Source of the DNA: Hydrogenophaga pseudoflava
Lineage (GTDB): Bacteria > Pseudomonadota > Gammaproteobacteria > Burkholderiales > Burkholderiaceae_C
NCBI RefSeq assembly: GCF_031020795.1
Contig: NZ_JAVHJP010000002.1
Coordinates: 558,001-622,000 of the forward strand
Direction of reading: 5' to 3'
Length of the DNA stretch: 64,000 nucleotides
Shown here: in pieces, positions 1 to 10,581 of the stretch
Layout of the letters: the number at the start of each line of letters is the position of its first letter
Numbering within the stretch: position 1 is the stretch's first letter
Notes under the pieces: generated by a model
Seen by the model: the letters and a program-made list of their open reading frames with translations, nothing else
Database searches by the model: none
Told to the model about the DNA's origin: nothing
Made by a program: the position numbers and the translations under genes

Positions 1-1071
1 CGCTACCGGCGCTGCGCCAACCTGGCGGGCCCGGTGGGCTGCAACTGGCTGCTGCCCGAGACCGACACCAGCGAAAGCGGGCTGTGCCGCTGCTGCCGGC
101 TCACCCGGACCTGGCCCGACCTGGCGGTCGAGCAGAACCGCGAATGGGTGGCCCGCATCGCCACGGCACAGCGCCGCCTGCTGTCCATCCTCATCGCGCT
201 GGGTCTGCCGGCCTGGCCCGCCGGGGTCGATCCGGTGCTGGGCCTGGGTTTCGACCTGCTGCGCCAGCCCGAGGGCGGCGCGCCGGTCATCACCGGCCAC
301 GCTGACGGCCTCATCACCCTGGACGTGGCCGAGGCGGACGACGCCGAGCGCGAGCAGCGCCGCAGCGCGCTGCACGAGCCCTACCGCACCCTGCTGGGCC
401 ATCTGCGGCACGAGGTGGGCCACTACTACTGGCAGCGCTTGGTGGACGGCAGCGTGTGGCTGGCGCCGTTCCGCGACCTGTTCGGCGACGAGCGCGCCGA
501 CTACGCCGCCGCACTGGCGCAGCACCACGGCAGCGGCCCGCCGGCCGACTGGGGGGCGCGCCACGTCAGCGCCTACGCCAGCAGCCACCCCTGGGAGGAC
601 TGGGCCGAGACCTTCGCCCACTACCTGCACCTGGTCGACACCCTGGACACCGCGCGCGGCTTCGGCGTGGACGGCAACCAGGTGGAACTGAGCTACGAAC
701 GCTGGAGCACCGCGGACCTGGTGCCCGAGGCCGCGCCGGAGGGCACTGCAGCGCCCGACGCCGGCCTGCCGCTTTCCGATCCGTCGGCCTTCATCGACCT
801 CGTCAACGAATGGATGGAGCTGACCGGCGTGCTCAACGAGCTCTCGCGCAGCATGGGCCTGGCGGACTTCTATCCGTTCGTGCTCTCGCGCCCGGCGCTG
901 CGCAAGCTGCACCTGGTGCACCGCGTGGTGCAGGCACAGCGCGCGGTGGCACCACCCGGGCCGCGCCCGGGCCCGGTCCGGCCAGCCGGTCGCACGCACG
1001 AAGACGAGTCGGCCGATCCGGTGGGGGACGGCCACAGCGACGCCGAGCTGGCCGCCCGCACCGGCCCCTGA
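1..1071 (+). CDS. Putative zinc-binding metallopeptidase, 5' partial
   Basis: The reading frame is open from base 1, so the start lies outside the window. The visible N-terminus has a zinc-ribbon-like Cys pattern (RYRRCAN, GCNWLL, then LCRCCRLT), followed by a peptidase-like region with HEVGHYYW near codon 137, which supplies the HExxH zinc ligands. This layout (zinc ribbon followed by a putative metallopeptidase domain) is that of a conserved proteobacterial family whose substrate is unknown. The last 60 or so residues are polar and Pro-rich. It ends 72 bases before the next gene, whose own sigma-54-type promoter lies in the gap. Catalytic activity is inferred from the motif only. Confidence 0.8.
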   Translation, partial: RYRRCANLAGPVGCNWLLPETDTSESGLCRCCRLTRTWPDLAVEQNREWVARIATAQRRLLSILIALGLPAWPAGVDPVLGLGFDLLRQPEGGAPVITGHADGLITLDVAEADDAEREQRRSALHEPYRTLLGHLRHEVGHYYWQRLVDGSVWLAPFRDLFGDERADYAAALAQHHGSGPPADWGARHVSAYASSHPWEDWAETFAHYLHLVDTLDTARGFGVDGNQVELSYERWSTADLVPEAAPEGTAAPDAGLPLSDPSAFIDLVNEWMELTGVLNELSRSMGLADFYPFVLSRPALRKLHLVHRVVQAQRAVAPPGPRPGPVRPAGRTHEDESADPVGDGHSDAELAARTGP

Positions 1072-1082
1072 CGCGCCGGCCG

Positions 1083-1096
1083 GGCATGGCGTTTGC
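1083..1096 (+). promoter_or_regulatory. Predicted sigma-54 promoter for 1144 gene
   Basis: GGCATGGCGTTTGC fits the -24/-12 rule GG-N10-GC. The predicted start of transcription is near 1108, giving a 36-base leader before ATG 1144. It lies in the short gap after the metallopeptidase stop. Confidence 0.7.
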
Positions 1097-1143
1097 CGCG
1101 CACCGGGCTCCTTTCACTTCTACCTTTTTTCAGGAGCAACACC

Positions 1144-1692
1144 ATGGCCACCCCTTCCCGCGTAATGACCGGCTTGTTTCCCGACCGCGACAGCGCCGAG
1201 CGCGCCTACCAGGGCGTGCTGGACCGCGGCTACAGCCGCGACGACGTGAACCTCCTCATGTCCGACGAGACGCGCCGGCGCCAGTTCGGCAGCGACGCCA
1301 GTGGTGCCACCGGCACTGGCACGGGCACTGGCATTGAAACCGGTACCAAGGCCGCCGAAGGCGCCGGCATCGGCGCGGGCATTGGCGGCACCGTGGGCGC
1401 CATCGCCGCCGCTGTGGCGGCCGTGGGCACCAGCCTGGCGGTACCCGGACTGGGGCTGGTGGTGGCCGGACCGGTGGCGGCGGCGCTGGCCGGTGCCGGC
1501 GCGGGTGGCGCGGCCGGCGGTCTGATCGGTGCCATGGTCGGCTGGGGCATCCCGGAGGAGCGCGTCAAGCGCTACGAAAGTGGCCTGCGCGAGGGCGGCA
1601 TCGTCATGGGCGTGAACCCGCGCAACGACGAGGACGCCGACTACCTGGCCCGCCACTGGCAGGACAACCGCGGCACCGACATCTTCCGGTGA
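1144..1692 (+). CDS. Glycine-zipper membrane-associated stress protein
   Basis: The 182-residue protein starts at ATG 1144, preceded by AGGAG at 1132-1136. Residues 1-45 (TGLFPDRDSAERAYQGVLDR) resemble the N-terminal domain of the general stress protein 17M group, which is found in many stress-induced proteins of unknown role. The middle is a Thr-Gly run followed by a long Gly/Ala-rich hydrophobic stretch (about residues 70-130) that looks like a glycine-zipper membrane hairpin. The C-terminal part is soluble. A hemerythrin gene follows after 7 bases, so the two are probably co-transcribed from the sigma-54-type promoter at 1083. Function is not known; a membrane role under stress is inference. 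Confidence 0.85.
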   Translation: MATPSRVMTGLFPDRDSAERAYQGVLDRGYSRDDVNLLMSDETRRRQFGSDASGATGTGTGTGIETGTKAAEGAGIGAGIGGTVGAIAAAVAAVGTSLAVPGLGLVVAGPVAAALAGAGAGGAAGGLIGAMVGWGIPEERVKRYESGLREGGIVMGVNPRNDEDADYLARHWQDNRGTDIFR

Positions 1693-1699
1693 GCCCAGC

Positions 1700-2263
1700 A
1701 TGAACGCCACCAGTTCCGTTGCCGCGGCCGTCACCCCGGACCCGACCGAAGCCGTGACCCTGCTGGTCAACCAGCACCGCCGGCTGGAAGCCCTGCTGTC
1801 CCTGGTGGTGGAGGAGGCTGCCCCGCCCGAACGCACGCGGCGACTGCTCAAGGCCGCCGACGAGCTGGCCGTGCACATCGCTGCCGAGGAGATGCTGTTC
1901 TATCCGGCGGTGCGCGCCGAACGCACCGAGGACATCCTGCTCGAATCGCTGGAGGAACACCTCTCGCTCAAGCGCCTGCTGGCCGACCTGCTGGCGCTCG
2001 ACCCCGTGGACTGCACCTTCACCCCCAAGTGCAAGGTGCTGCTGGAACAGACCGAACACCACCACGAGGAGGAAGAGGACCACCTGTTTCCCAAGGTGAT
2101 GCTGTTGCTCGGTCCGGAAAAACGCGCAGAACTGGGGCGGCAGATGCTCCAGCAGCAGACCGACCTGATGCGCGCGGGCGAACCGCGCGAGTGGGCGGCC
2201 GAGCAGACCGAGGCCGCGCAGGCGCTGGACGAGGAGCCGACGCCGCGCACCGAACACCCCTAG
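1700..2263 (+). CDS. Hemerythrin HHE domain protein
   Basis: The 187-residue, mostly helical protein has the spacing of His and acidic residues expected of a four-helix HHE cation-binding bundle: VNQHRRLEALL near residue 28, HIAAEEMLFYP near 57, EEHLSLKRLL near 77 and HHHEEEEDHLFP near 117. Such domains bind a di-iron centre and bind oxygen or sense oxygen, NO or iron; which applies here cannot be told. It lies 7 bases after the glycine-zipper gene and 9 bases before an AsmA-like gene, so it is the middle gene of a three-gene operon. A second hemerythrin is at 7014-7604. Confidence 0.88.
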   Translation: MNATSSVAAAVTPDPTEAVTLLVNQHRRLEALLSLVVEEAAPPERTRRLLKAADELAVHIAAEEMLFYPAVRAERTEDILLESLEEHLSLKRLLADLLALDPVDCTFTPKCKVLLEQTEHHHEEEEDHLFPKVMLLLGPEKRAELGRQMLQQQTDLMRAGEPREWAAEQTEAAQALDEEPTPRTEHP

Positions 2264-2272
2264 CGCCGTCCC

Positions 2273-4372
2273 ATGAGCACCGCCCCGGCCGGCACCCACC
2301 CACCGCAGCCGCCCCGGCGGCCGGCGCTGCGCAGGGTCTGGCTGGGTCTGGGGGCCTTCGTGGTGCTGCTGGTGCTGGGGCTGGTCTGGGGCGAAGCCAC
2401 GGGCTGGTCCGCATTGCGCGGACCGCTGCAGCGCCAGATCGAAAAGGTGGCCCGCGTGCCGGTGCAGCTGGAGGGGCGCTTCCATCTGCGCATGCTGGGG
2501 GCGCCGCGGCTGGAGGTGGGGCGCATCAAAGTCGGGGCCGCGCAGGAGGTGCCGGCGCCCCACCTGCTGCAGGCCGAGGCTGCGCGGCTGGACTGGCGCT
2601 GGGGTGATCTGTGGCGCTGGTGGGCCCGGGACCAGCCACTGCGCGTGCAGGCCCTGACCGCGCAGACCCTGGACTTGCAGCTGCTGCGCCTGGCCGACGG
2701 ACGCGCCAGCTGGGCCCTGGGTCGGGGCGGCGACGGCGAGTCGGCGGCGGGAGAACCCGCCCCCCGGCCCCAGTTCGGACGCCTGCAGGTGGACGCGGGG
2801 CATGTGCGCCTGGACGATGCGCCGCTGCAGACGCAGCTGGACATCAGGCTGTCAGGCGGCGAGGGCGACGGGCGCGGCGCCCCGGCCGACAGCCCCGCCC
2901 CCGGCGGGTACCGGGCCGACATCACCGGCCGCTGGCAGCGCCTGCCGCTGGCGCTGGCGGTGCGCATGCAGGGCGCCTTGCTGCTGCTGGACGACGACAC
3001 CGCCGAACCGGTGCAACTGCGGGTGGAAGGCCGGGCGGGGGCCGCGCAACTGCTGTTCGACGGCCAGGCCGCCAGCCTGCTGAGTGCGCGCCGGCTCGAC
3101 GGCGCCCTGCGTTTCTCCGGGCCCTCGCTGGCAGCGGTGGGACAGCCCCTGGGGGTCACGCTGCCGCGCACGCCGGCCTTCCAGCTGCAGGGCCGGCTGG
3201 CGCACGACGACGGCGTCTGGGGCCTGCGCGCGGACAGCGCGGTGATCGGCCAGAGCGAGCTGGGTGGCGAATTCCGCTTCGACACCCGTGCGCAGCCGCG
3301 CCGCCTGAGCGGCCGGCTCACCGGCCGGCGCCTGCTGCTGGCCGACCTCGGTCCCGCGGTGGGCACCCGGGGTGAAGGGCGCGGCAGCACCGCCGAGCCG
3401 GCGCCCGCGCCGGAGCCCGGCCGCGTGCTGCCCCAGCGCCGCTTCGACCTGCCGTCGCTGCGCGTGATGGACGCCGACGTGGAGGTGGCCATCGAATCGC
3501 TGGACCTGGGCAGCCGGTCGCTGGCCCCGCTGCGCGCCGTGCGCAGCCGCGTGTTGCTGCAGGGGGGCGTGCTGCAGCTGCAGAACCTGCAGGCCGGTGT
3601 GGCCGGGGGGCAGGTGGCCGGCAGCACCACGCTGGACGGGCGCGGCGAGCCCGCCCGCTGGGAGCTGGCGCTGCGGGTGAGCGGCCTGGACATGGCCGGC
3701 TGGGTGCGCGCATTCAGGGCGCCCGGCGCGGCGCCACCACCGGGCGACGGTGCCGCGCTGCGGCGCGAGCGGCGCAACACCCGCGCGCGCGGCCAGCAGG
3801 ACGGCCCCCAGCCAGTGCAGTCCTACCTCACCGGGGTGCTGGGCGGCCAGTTCAACCTGCGCGGCCAGGGCCGGTCCACCGCGCAGATCCTGGGCAGTCT
3901 GCAGGGCAGCGCCGCGCTGCAGCTGAAGGAGGGCACGATCTCGCACCTCGTCACCGAAGCGGCCGGGGTCGACCTGGCGCAGGCCCTGGGCGTGCTGGTG
4001 CGCGGCGATGCGCCGCTGGCCCTGCGCTGCGCCCGGGTCGACATGGTGGTGCGCGAGGGCGTGGCGGTGGTGCAGCGCGGGGTGCTGGACAACTCCGACA
4101 GCACCCTGCGCCTGGACGGCCAGGTGGATCTGCGCAACGAGGCCCTGGCGCTGCGCGCGCGCGTCCGGCCCAAGGATTTTTCGCTGTTCGCGGTGCGGGC
4201 GCCGGTGCTGGTGACCGGCTCGCTGGGGCGCCCGCAGGTGGGTCTGGACGGCCGGGCGCTGAGCAAGCGTGCGGCCGCCGCCGCGGCGCTGGCCGTGATC
4301 GCCGCGCCGGTGGCGGCGCTGCTGCCCTTCGTGGACCCGGGGGATGACCCCGAAGGCGATCCCTGTGGCTGA
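2273..4372 (+). CDS. AsmA family membrane-anchored protein
   Basis: This 699-residue protein has one N-terminal membrane segment (about residues 20-42, LGAFVVLLVLGL) after a Pro-rich cytoplasmic tail. The remainder is a long periplasmic beta-rich region of AsmA type ending in a typical AsmA C-terminal domain (GGQFNLRGQGRSTAQILGSL near residue 523, then LRLDGQVDLRNEAL). AsmA-like proteins resemble bridge-type lipid transfer proteins and affect outer-membrane lipid homeostasis. The last 40 residues include an Ala-rich hydrophobic stretch. ATG 2273 lies 9 bases past the hemerythrin stop, so it is probably the third gene of that operon. The link between a hemerythrin and an AsmA protein is unusual and unexplained. 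Confidence 0.85.
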   Translation: MSTAPAGTHPPQPPRRPALRRVWLGLGAFVVLLVLGLVWGEATGWSALRGPLQRQIEKVARVPVQLEGRFHLRMLGAPRLEVGRIKVGAAQEVPAPHLLQAEAARLDWRWGDLWRWWARDQPLRVQALTAQTLDLQLLRLADGRASWALGRGGDGESAAGEPAPRPQFGRLQVDAGHVRLDDAPLQTQLDIRLSGGEGDGRGAPADSPAPGGYRADITGRWQRLPLALAVRMQGALLLLDDDTAEPVQLRVEGRAGAAQLLFDGQAASLLSARRLDGALRFSGPSLAAVGQPLGVTLPRTPAFQLQGRLAHDDGVWGLRADSAVIGQSELGGEFRFDTRAQPRRLSGRLTGRRLLLADLGPAVGTRGEGRGSTAEPAPAPEPGRVLPQRRFDLPSLRVMDADVEVAIESLDLGSRSLAPLRAVRSRVLLQGGVLQLQNLQAGVAGGQVAGSTTLDGRGEPARWELALRVSGLDMAGWVRAFRAPGAAPPPGDGAALRRERRNTRARGQQDGPQPVQSYLTGVLGGQFNLRGQGRSTAQILGSLQGSAALQLKEGTISHLVTEAAGVDLAQALGVLVRGDAPLALRCARVDMVVREGVAVVQRGVLDNSDSTLRLDGQVDLRNEALALRARVRPKDFSLFAVRAPVLVTGSLGRPQVGLDGRALSKRAAAAAALAVIAAPVAALLPFVDPGDDPEGDPCG

Positions 4373-4400
4373 GTGCCATGCCTGAGCGGGCCCGCCAGCG

Positions 4401-4414
4401 GGCGCGGCGCTTGC
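4401..4414 (+). promoter_or_regulatory. Predicted sigma-54 promoter for katE
   Basis: GGCGCGGCGCTTGC obeys GG-N10-GC with a good TTGC -12 element; the -24 element deviates (GGCGCG for GGCACG). Predicted transcription start is near 4426, 82 bases before ATG 4508. Confidence 0.55.
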
Positions 4415-4507
4415 CAACGGGTGTGTCCGCGCTATCGGCGCGGTGCGGGCACCTCCGGGTGTCCGTGTCCCGTCACCCCACCGCATTTCCCACACAGGAG
4501 CATGTCC

Positions 4508-6949
<2,442 letters not shown>

Positions 6950-6969
6950 GCCGGCGCGTCAGACAGGAA

Positions 6970-6997
6970 GAAAGGGCCCCGGGGCCCTTTCTTTTTT
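6970..6997 (+). terminator. Rho-independent terminator after katE
   Basis: A perfect 11-bp stem, GAAAGGGCCCC (6970-6980) with GGGGCCCTTTC (6981-6991), is followed by six T residues. It lies between the convergent catalase and hemerythrin genes and may also act weakly on the minus strand. Confidence 0.9.
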
Positions 6998-7013
6998 GCG
7001 CTGGCGGCGGTGT

Positions 7014-7604
7014 TCAGGCCGGGCGCTGCGACGACGAGCCCTTGCGCGTGCCACCGCCGTCTGGCGCGCCGTCCTCCATCGCATCGGGGGGCGGCTCCAG
7101 CTGCTCGCGCCGGGCCAGCATTTGCTCGGACAGGGTCGCCCAGTCCAGGCGCAGCTTTTCGAGTTTGGGGAACAGCTCCTTTTCTTCTTCCTTGATGTGG
7201 TGCTCCACGTATTCGCACAGCACCGTGAAGCGGGCGCTGAATTTTTCGTCGCCGACCTCCATCTGGTCGAGCTGCTCGATCAGCGCCTTGGCCGACTCGT
7301 GCTCCACCTCGGCCTCGTCGATCAGCTTGGGCTCGGCCTCGCGGGCCGCGGGGTAGAGGAACTCTTCCTCCAGCGTGGTGTGCACCTGCAGGTCGGCCAG
7401 CACCTGCCGCACGATGGCGTCGCAGCGCTCGGTGTCCTCGAGCGGGTCGAGCTTGGTGAACTCCTTGTAGGCCTTCTTCACGTTGCGGTGGTCTTTTTTG
7501 AGCATGTCCAGCACTTCGTCGCGCGACGCGCTGGACGAGGTGCTGTGTGTGGTGGAACGGTGGCTCGCGGAACTGGTCGATTCCGAGGATCGGCTCGTGG
7601 GCAT
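7014..7604 (-). CDS. Hemerythrin HHE domain protein, second copy
   Basis: This 196-residue protein has a Ser-rich N-terminal tail (about 25 residues, SSESTSSASHRSTTHSTS) and then a hemerythrin domain with KKDHRNVKKAYKEF, VHTTLEEEFLYPAA, EVEHESAKALIEQL and EYVEHHIKEEEKELFPKL, which together supply the His and Glu ligands for a di-iron site. The start at 7604 is preceded by AGGAGA on the minus strand. The C-terminal 35 residues are polar and disordered-looking. A sigma-54-type promoter lies 63 bases upstream. A role in oxygen, NO or iron handling is family knowledge; its partner is not visible. It shares the domain, but not the tail, with the protein at 1700. Confidence 0.9.
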   Translation of the reverse strand: MPTSRSSESTSSASHRSTTHSTSSSASRDEVLDMLKKDHRNVKKAYKEFTKLDPLEDTERCDAIVRQVLADLQVHTTLEEEFLYPAAREAEPKLIDEAEVEHESAKALIEQLDQMEVGDEKFSARFTVLCEYVEHHIKEEEKELFPKLEKLRLDWATLSEQMLARREQLEPPPDAMEDGAPDGGGTRKGSSSQRPA

Positions 7605-7993
7605 GGTGGGTCTCCTGTGGGGGGTGTGGGGAATGCGCCGGCCGGCTGGCCGGTTTCCGAACGGCGGCAAACGCCGTGCCGTGGGCCTCCCCGCCGGCCT
7701 CGCAACATCTCCGTCGCGGTGGACACCGCGGCAAGGATTGCGGCAAAAACTACCGGATCCCCCCGCCCGACAGCGGGGGCATGGGCGGCGGCGGGTCCCG
7801 AAGAGGCCGCAGCGGTCTGCCGCGCGCACGGCCCCGTGCCGCAGCCTCATTGGGGCAAGCGGCGCACCCTGGCGCAATGTGTTTCAAGACGTTGCCCGCA
7901 GCCGTCCGCGGCATGGTCGTTGCGTCGTGCGTGGAGGGAGGGCCATCCGCACGGTTGGTCCGGCATTCGTTACCGAACTTGAGGAGACCCGAC
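7605..7993. other. Divergent intergenic region, hemerythrin to rpoN
   Basis: These 389 bases hold the hemerythrin promoter (7667-7680, minus strand). I see no convincing gene and no sigma-70 or sigma-54 promoter for rpoN; the stretch 7690-7990 is G+C-rich. The only ribosome-binding site is GAGGAG at 7981-7986. Confidence 0.5.
7667..7680 (-). promoter_or_regulatory. Predicted sigma-54 promoter for 7604 hemerythrin
   Basis: On the minus strand the sequence is GGCACGGCGTTTGC, an excellent -24/-12 match. Predicted transcription start is near 7655, giving a leader of 51 bases. Confidence 0.75.
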
Positions 7994-9460
7994 TTGCTGT
8001 CCATGGACTTTCGTGCCGATCACCGGCAGACCCAGACCCTCTCCCCCCGACTCCAGCACGCCGTGCGCCTGCTCCAGCTCTCCTCGCTGGACTTTTCGGC
8101 CATGGTGCGCGACCTGATGGGCCGCAACCCCTTTCTGGAAGACGGCGAGGGGGAGAACGACGACAACGGCGACGCGCTGCCCGAGACGGCCGCGGCCGCG
8201 GCGGACGAGCGCCTGCCCGACCAGCTCGAAGCCCCCGCCGCCGAGCTGGTGGCACCTCCCGAGGACGAGACCTACCAGGGCGAGAACGACCGCGACCTGT
8301 GGCAGGCCGACGCCAGCGCCTCGCTGCGCCGCGGCGACGACGGCGACCTCTCGGCGCTGGACCTGATGGCGGCCGACACCACGCTGGCCAGCCACCTGCA
8401 CGGCCAGATCAACCTGCTGGTGCTGCCCGAACGCGAGATGGTGCTGGCGAAGGCGGTCATCGACTCTTTGGACGAGGACGGTTACCTGCGCACCCCGCTG
8501 GAGGAACTGGTGGAACTGCTGCCGCTGCAGCCGCCGGCCACGCTGGCCGACATGGAGCAGGCACTGGCGGTGGTCCAGTCGCTCGACCCGGCCGGTGTGG
8601 GCGCGCGCGACGTGGGGGAGTGCCTGCGCCTGCAGCTGCCGGAGCTGAGCTGCCCTGTATCGCGCGAGCTGGCGCAGCGCATCGTGGGGCAGCACCTGCT
8701 CCAGCTGGCCGCGCGCGACGTGCAGGGCCTGGCCCAGCGCCTGGGCGAGTCGGTGGGGCTGGTGGAGCAGGTGTGTGACCGCATCCGCCGGCTGGACCCC
8801 CGGCCCGGCTGGCGCTTCGGTTCCTCGCGGGTGGACTACGTGGTGCCCGACGTGATCGTGCGGCGCGTGCACAACCAGTGGAAGGTACAGCTCAATCCCG
8901 CCGTGGTGCCCAAGGTGAGGCTCAACCAGGTGTACGCCGAGCTCTTCAAACGGCACCGCTCGCCGCAGAACACCGAGATGGCCGACCAGCTGCAGGAAGC
9001 GCGCTGGACGCTGCGCAACGTGGAGCAGCGCTTCTCCACCATCCTGGACGTGGCGGAGGCCATCATGCGGCGCCAGGTGCACTTCTTCGAGTACGGCCCC
9101 ATGGCCATGAAGCCGCTGGGTCTGAAGGAAATCGCCGAGGAGGTGGGCATCCACGAGTCCACCGTCTCGCGCGTGACCAACAACAAGTACATGGCCACGC
9201 CCATCGGCGTGTTCGAACTCAAGTACTTCTTCTCGCGCGCCATGGTCAGCGCCAATGGCAGCGCCTGCTCCGGCACCGCCATCCGCGGCCTGGTCAAGGA
9301 CATCATCGAGGCGGAACGCCCCGAGGCCCCGCTGTCGGACGCCGAGATCACGCGCCAGCTTGCGCGACAGGGCCTGGTGGTGGCGCGCCGCACGGTCACC
9401 AAGTACCGCCAGATGCTGCGCCTGGAGTCGGTCGATCGGCGCCGCCGCTACGCCGCCTGA
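7994..9460 (+). CDS. rpoN: RNA polymerase sigma-54 factor, RpoN type
   Basis: The 488-residue factor has all three regions of sigma-54: a Gln/Leu-rich activator-interacting N-terminus (LQHAVRLLQLSSLDF), an acidic linker with many Asp and Glu (about residues 45-100), the core-binding domain, a helix-turn-helix (EVGIHESTVSRVTNNKYM) and the RpoN box ARRTVTKYRQML near the C-terminus, which reads the -24 element. TTG 7994 fits the GAGGAG site at 7981-7986 by spacing; ATG 8003 is the alternative and removes three residues. The gene stands alone, without the lptB, hpf and ptsN neighbours that usually accompany the housekeeping rpoN, and is surrounded by sigma-54-type promoters. I infer it is a second, dedicated paralogue; a genome-wide count would settle this. 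Confidence 0.95.
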   Translation: MLSMDFRADHRQTQTLSPRLQHAVRLLQLSSLDFSAMVRDLMGRNPFLEDGEGENDDNGDALPETAAAAADERLPDQLEAPAAELVAPPEDETYQGENDRDLWQADASASLRRGDDGDLSALDLMAADTTLASHLHGQINLLVLPEREMVLAKAVIDSLDEDGYLRTPLEELVELLPLQPPATLADMEQALAVVQSLDPAGVGARDVGECLRLQLPELSCPVSRELAQRIVGQHLLQLAARDVQGLAQRLGESVGLVEQVCDRIRRLDPRPGWRFGSSRVDYVVPDVIVRRVHNQWKVQLNPAVVPKVRLNQVYAELFKRHRSPQNTEMADQLQEARWTLRNVEQRFSTILDVAEAIMRRQVHFFEYGPMAMKPLGLKEIAEEVGIHESTVSRVTNNKYMATPIGVFELKYFFSRAMVSANGSACSGTAIRGLVKDIIEAERPEAPLSDAEITRQLARQGLVVARRTVTKYRQMLRLESVDRRRRYAA

Positions 9461-9487
9461 TGCGTGCGCCACCCGTCTCAGAGACGC

Positions 9488-9514
9488 AAAAAAAAGAGGC
9501 GCCATCGGCGCCTC
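9488..9514 (-). terminator. Terminator after Gly/Gln-rich gene
   Basis: Read on the minus strand, the 8-bp stem GAGGCGCC/GGCGCCTC (9496-9503, 9507-9514, loop ATC) is followed by eight T residues (A tract 9488-9495). It terminates the 10464 gene, and may serve the convergent rpoN less well. Confidence 0.85.
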
Positions 9515-9534
9515 CTTTCTGCCCTCGGACGGGC

Positions 9535-10464
9535 TTATTTGCTCTTGCTGCCGGAGCTGGACGAACCGCTGCCGGAGTCGGAGCCGCTGGCGCTCGAACC
9601 ACTGGAGCTGCCCGAACCGCTCGAACCGCCGGAGCTGCCCGAGCGGCTGCTGCGCCACTGGTTGAACTCTTCCGAGAACTTCTTGGTGCGGTCCTTGCGC
9701 CATTCGCGGTAGTCGCTGTCCAGGTTGTTCAGCTGTTCGGTGCGCCACTCTTCGTAATCGGGGTCAAAGCCCTGGTGCTGGCCGCTGTGGGCGGTGCCGC
9801 TCACGCCACGCTGGAGGTTGCCGCCGCCCTGGGACTGGTTGCCGTAGTCGTTGCCGTAAGACTGGCTGCCCCACTGGCCGCTGCCACCACTGCCGCCGGT
9901 GCTGCCGCCGCCGTAGTTGCCGCTGCTGCCGTAATTGCCACCGCTGCCGTAGCCGCCATAGCCACCCTGGAAGCCGCCGCCTTGGCTGCCACCGTACTGG
10001 CCGCCGCCAAAGCCCCGTTGCTCATGCTGCTGGCTCCAGCCGCCCTGGCCGCCGTAATGGCCACCCTGTTGGCCGCCCATGTAGCCGCCCTGGTTCTGCT
10101 GGTCGCCGAAGCCCTGGTTCATGCCCCGTTGGCCGTAGCCACCGTGTTCACCACCGTACTGCTGGCCGCCGCCGTACTGGCCCTGGCTCTGCTGGCCGCC
10201 GTAACCGCGGTCGTTCCCCTGGTTGCCGTACGAATTGCCGTAGGCATTGCTGCCCTGTTGGCTCCAGCCTCCCGAGGCGCCTTGCTGACCGCGGTCGCCG
10301 TACTGGTTCTCGCCGTACTGACCGCTGCCGAACTGACCTTGGTTGTGCTGTTGCTGGCCGGGCATGTTGCTGCTCCCGCCCTGGTTCCAGTTCTGCTGCC
10401 CGCTGGACTGCTCCTGCTGGGCACCTTCCTGACCGCGCTGGCGGTCCTGGTTGTACTGCGTCAT
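9535..10464 (-). CDS. Gly/Gln/Asn/Tyr-rich low-complexity protein
   Basis: This 309-residue protein starts at ATG 10464 behind AAAGGA. The first 200 residues or so consist almost wholly of Gly, Gln, Asn, Ser and Tyr in short degenerate repeats (GGQYGG, GYGGYG, QGQYGGGQQYGG), with no hydrophobic core and no signal peptide. A short, charged, probably helical segment follows (FDPDYEEWRTEQLNNL, then DYREWRKDRTKKF), and the last 40 residues are a Ser/Gly tail. Composition resembles prion-like or phase-separating sequences, but no function is established. It has its own sigma-54-type promoter, a 5' stem-loop and a strong terminator, so it is a single-gene unit. It lies divergently from the sigma-54 activator gene. 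Confidence 0.85.
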   Translation of the reverse strand: MTQYNQDRQRGQEGAQQEQSSGQQNWNQGGSSNMPGQQQHNQGQFGSGQYGENQYGDRGQQGASGGWSQQGSNAYGNSYGNQGNDRGYGGQQSQGQYGGGQQYGGEHGGYGQRGMNQGFGDQQNQGGYMGGQQGGHYGGQGGWSQQHEQRGFGGGQYGGSQGGGFQGGYGGYGSGGNYGSSGNYGGGSTGGSGGSGQWGSQSYGNDYGNQSQGGGNLQRGVSGTAHSGQHQGFDPDYEEWRTEQLNNLDSDYREWRKDRTKKFSEEFNQWRSSRSGSSGGSSGSGSSSGSSASGSDSGSGSSSSGSKSK

Positions 10465-10490
10465 GTCACTGTCCTTTCTGTCGGTTTGAA

Positions 10491-10512
10491 AGACAGACCG
10501 GCTGGTCTGTCT
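10491..10512 (-). promoter_or_regulatory. Inverted repeat in the 5' leader of 10464 gene
   Basis: A perfect 9-bp inverted repeat, AGACAGACC (10491-10499) and GGTCTGTCT (10504-10512) with a 4-base loop, starts at the second base of the transcript predicted from the promoter at 10525. It could be an mRNA-protecting 5' hairpin or a protein-binding site. Confidence 0.55.
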
Positions 10513-10524
10513 GCGACCGGATTG

Positions 10525-10538
10525 GCAAACGCCGTGCC
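10525..10538 (-). promoter_or_regulatory. Predicted sigma-54 promoter for 10464 gene
   Basis: GGCACGGCGTTTGC on the minus strand is identical to the 14-base core at 7667-7680. Predicted transcription start is near 10513, 49 bases before ATG 10464 and directly before the inverted repeat. Confidence 0.78.
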
Positions 10539-10581
10539 CATCGCCAACAGCGCACGACCCGGTGCCACCGCGCTCTACAAA

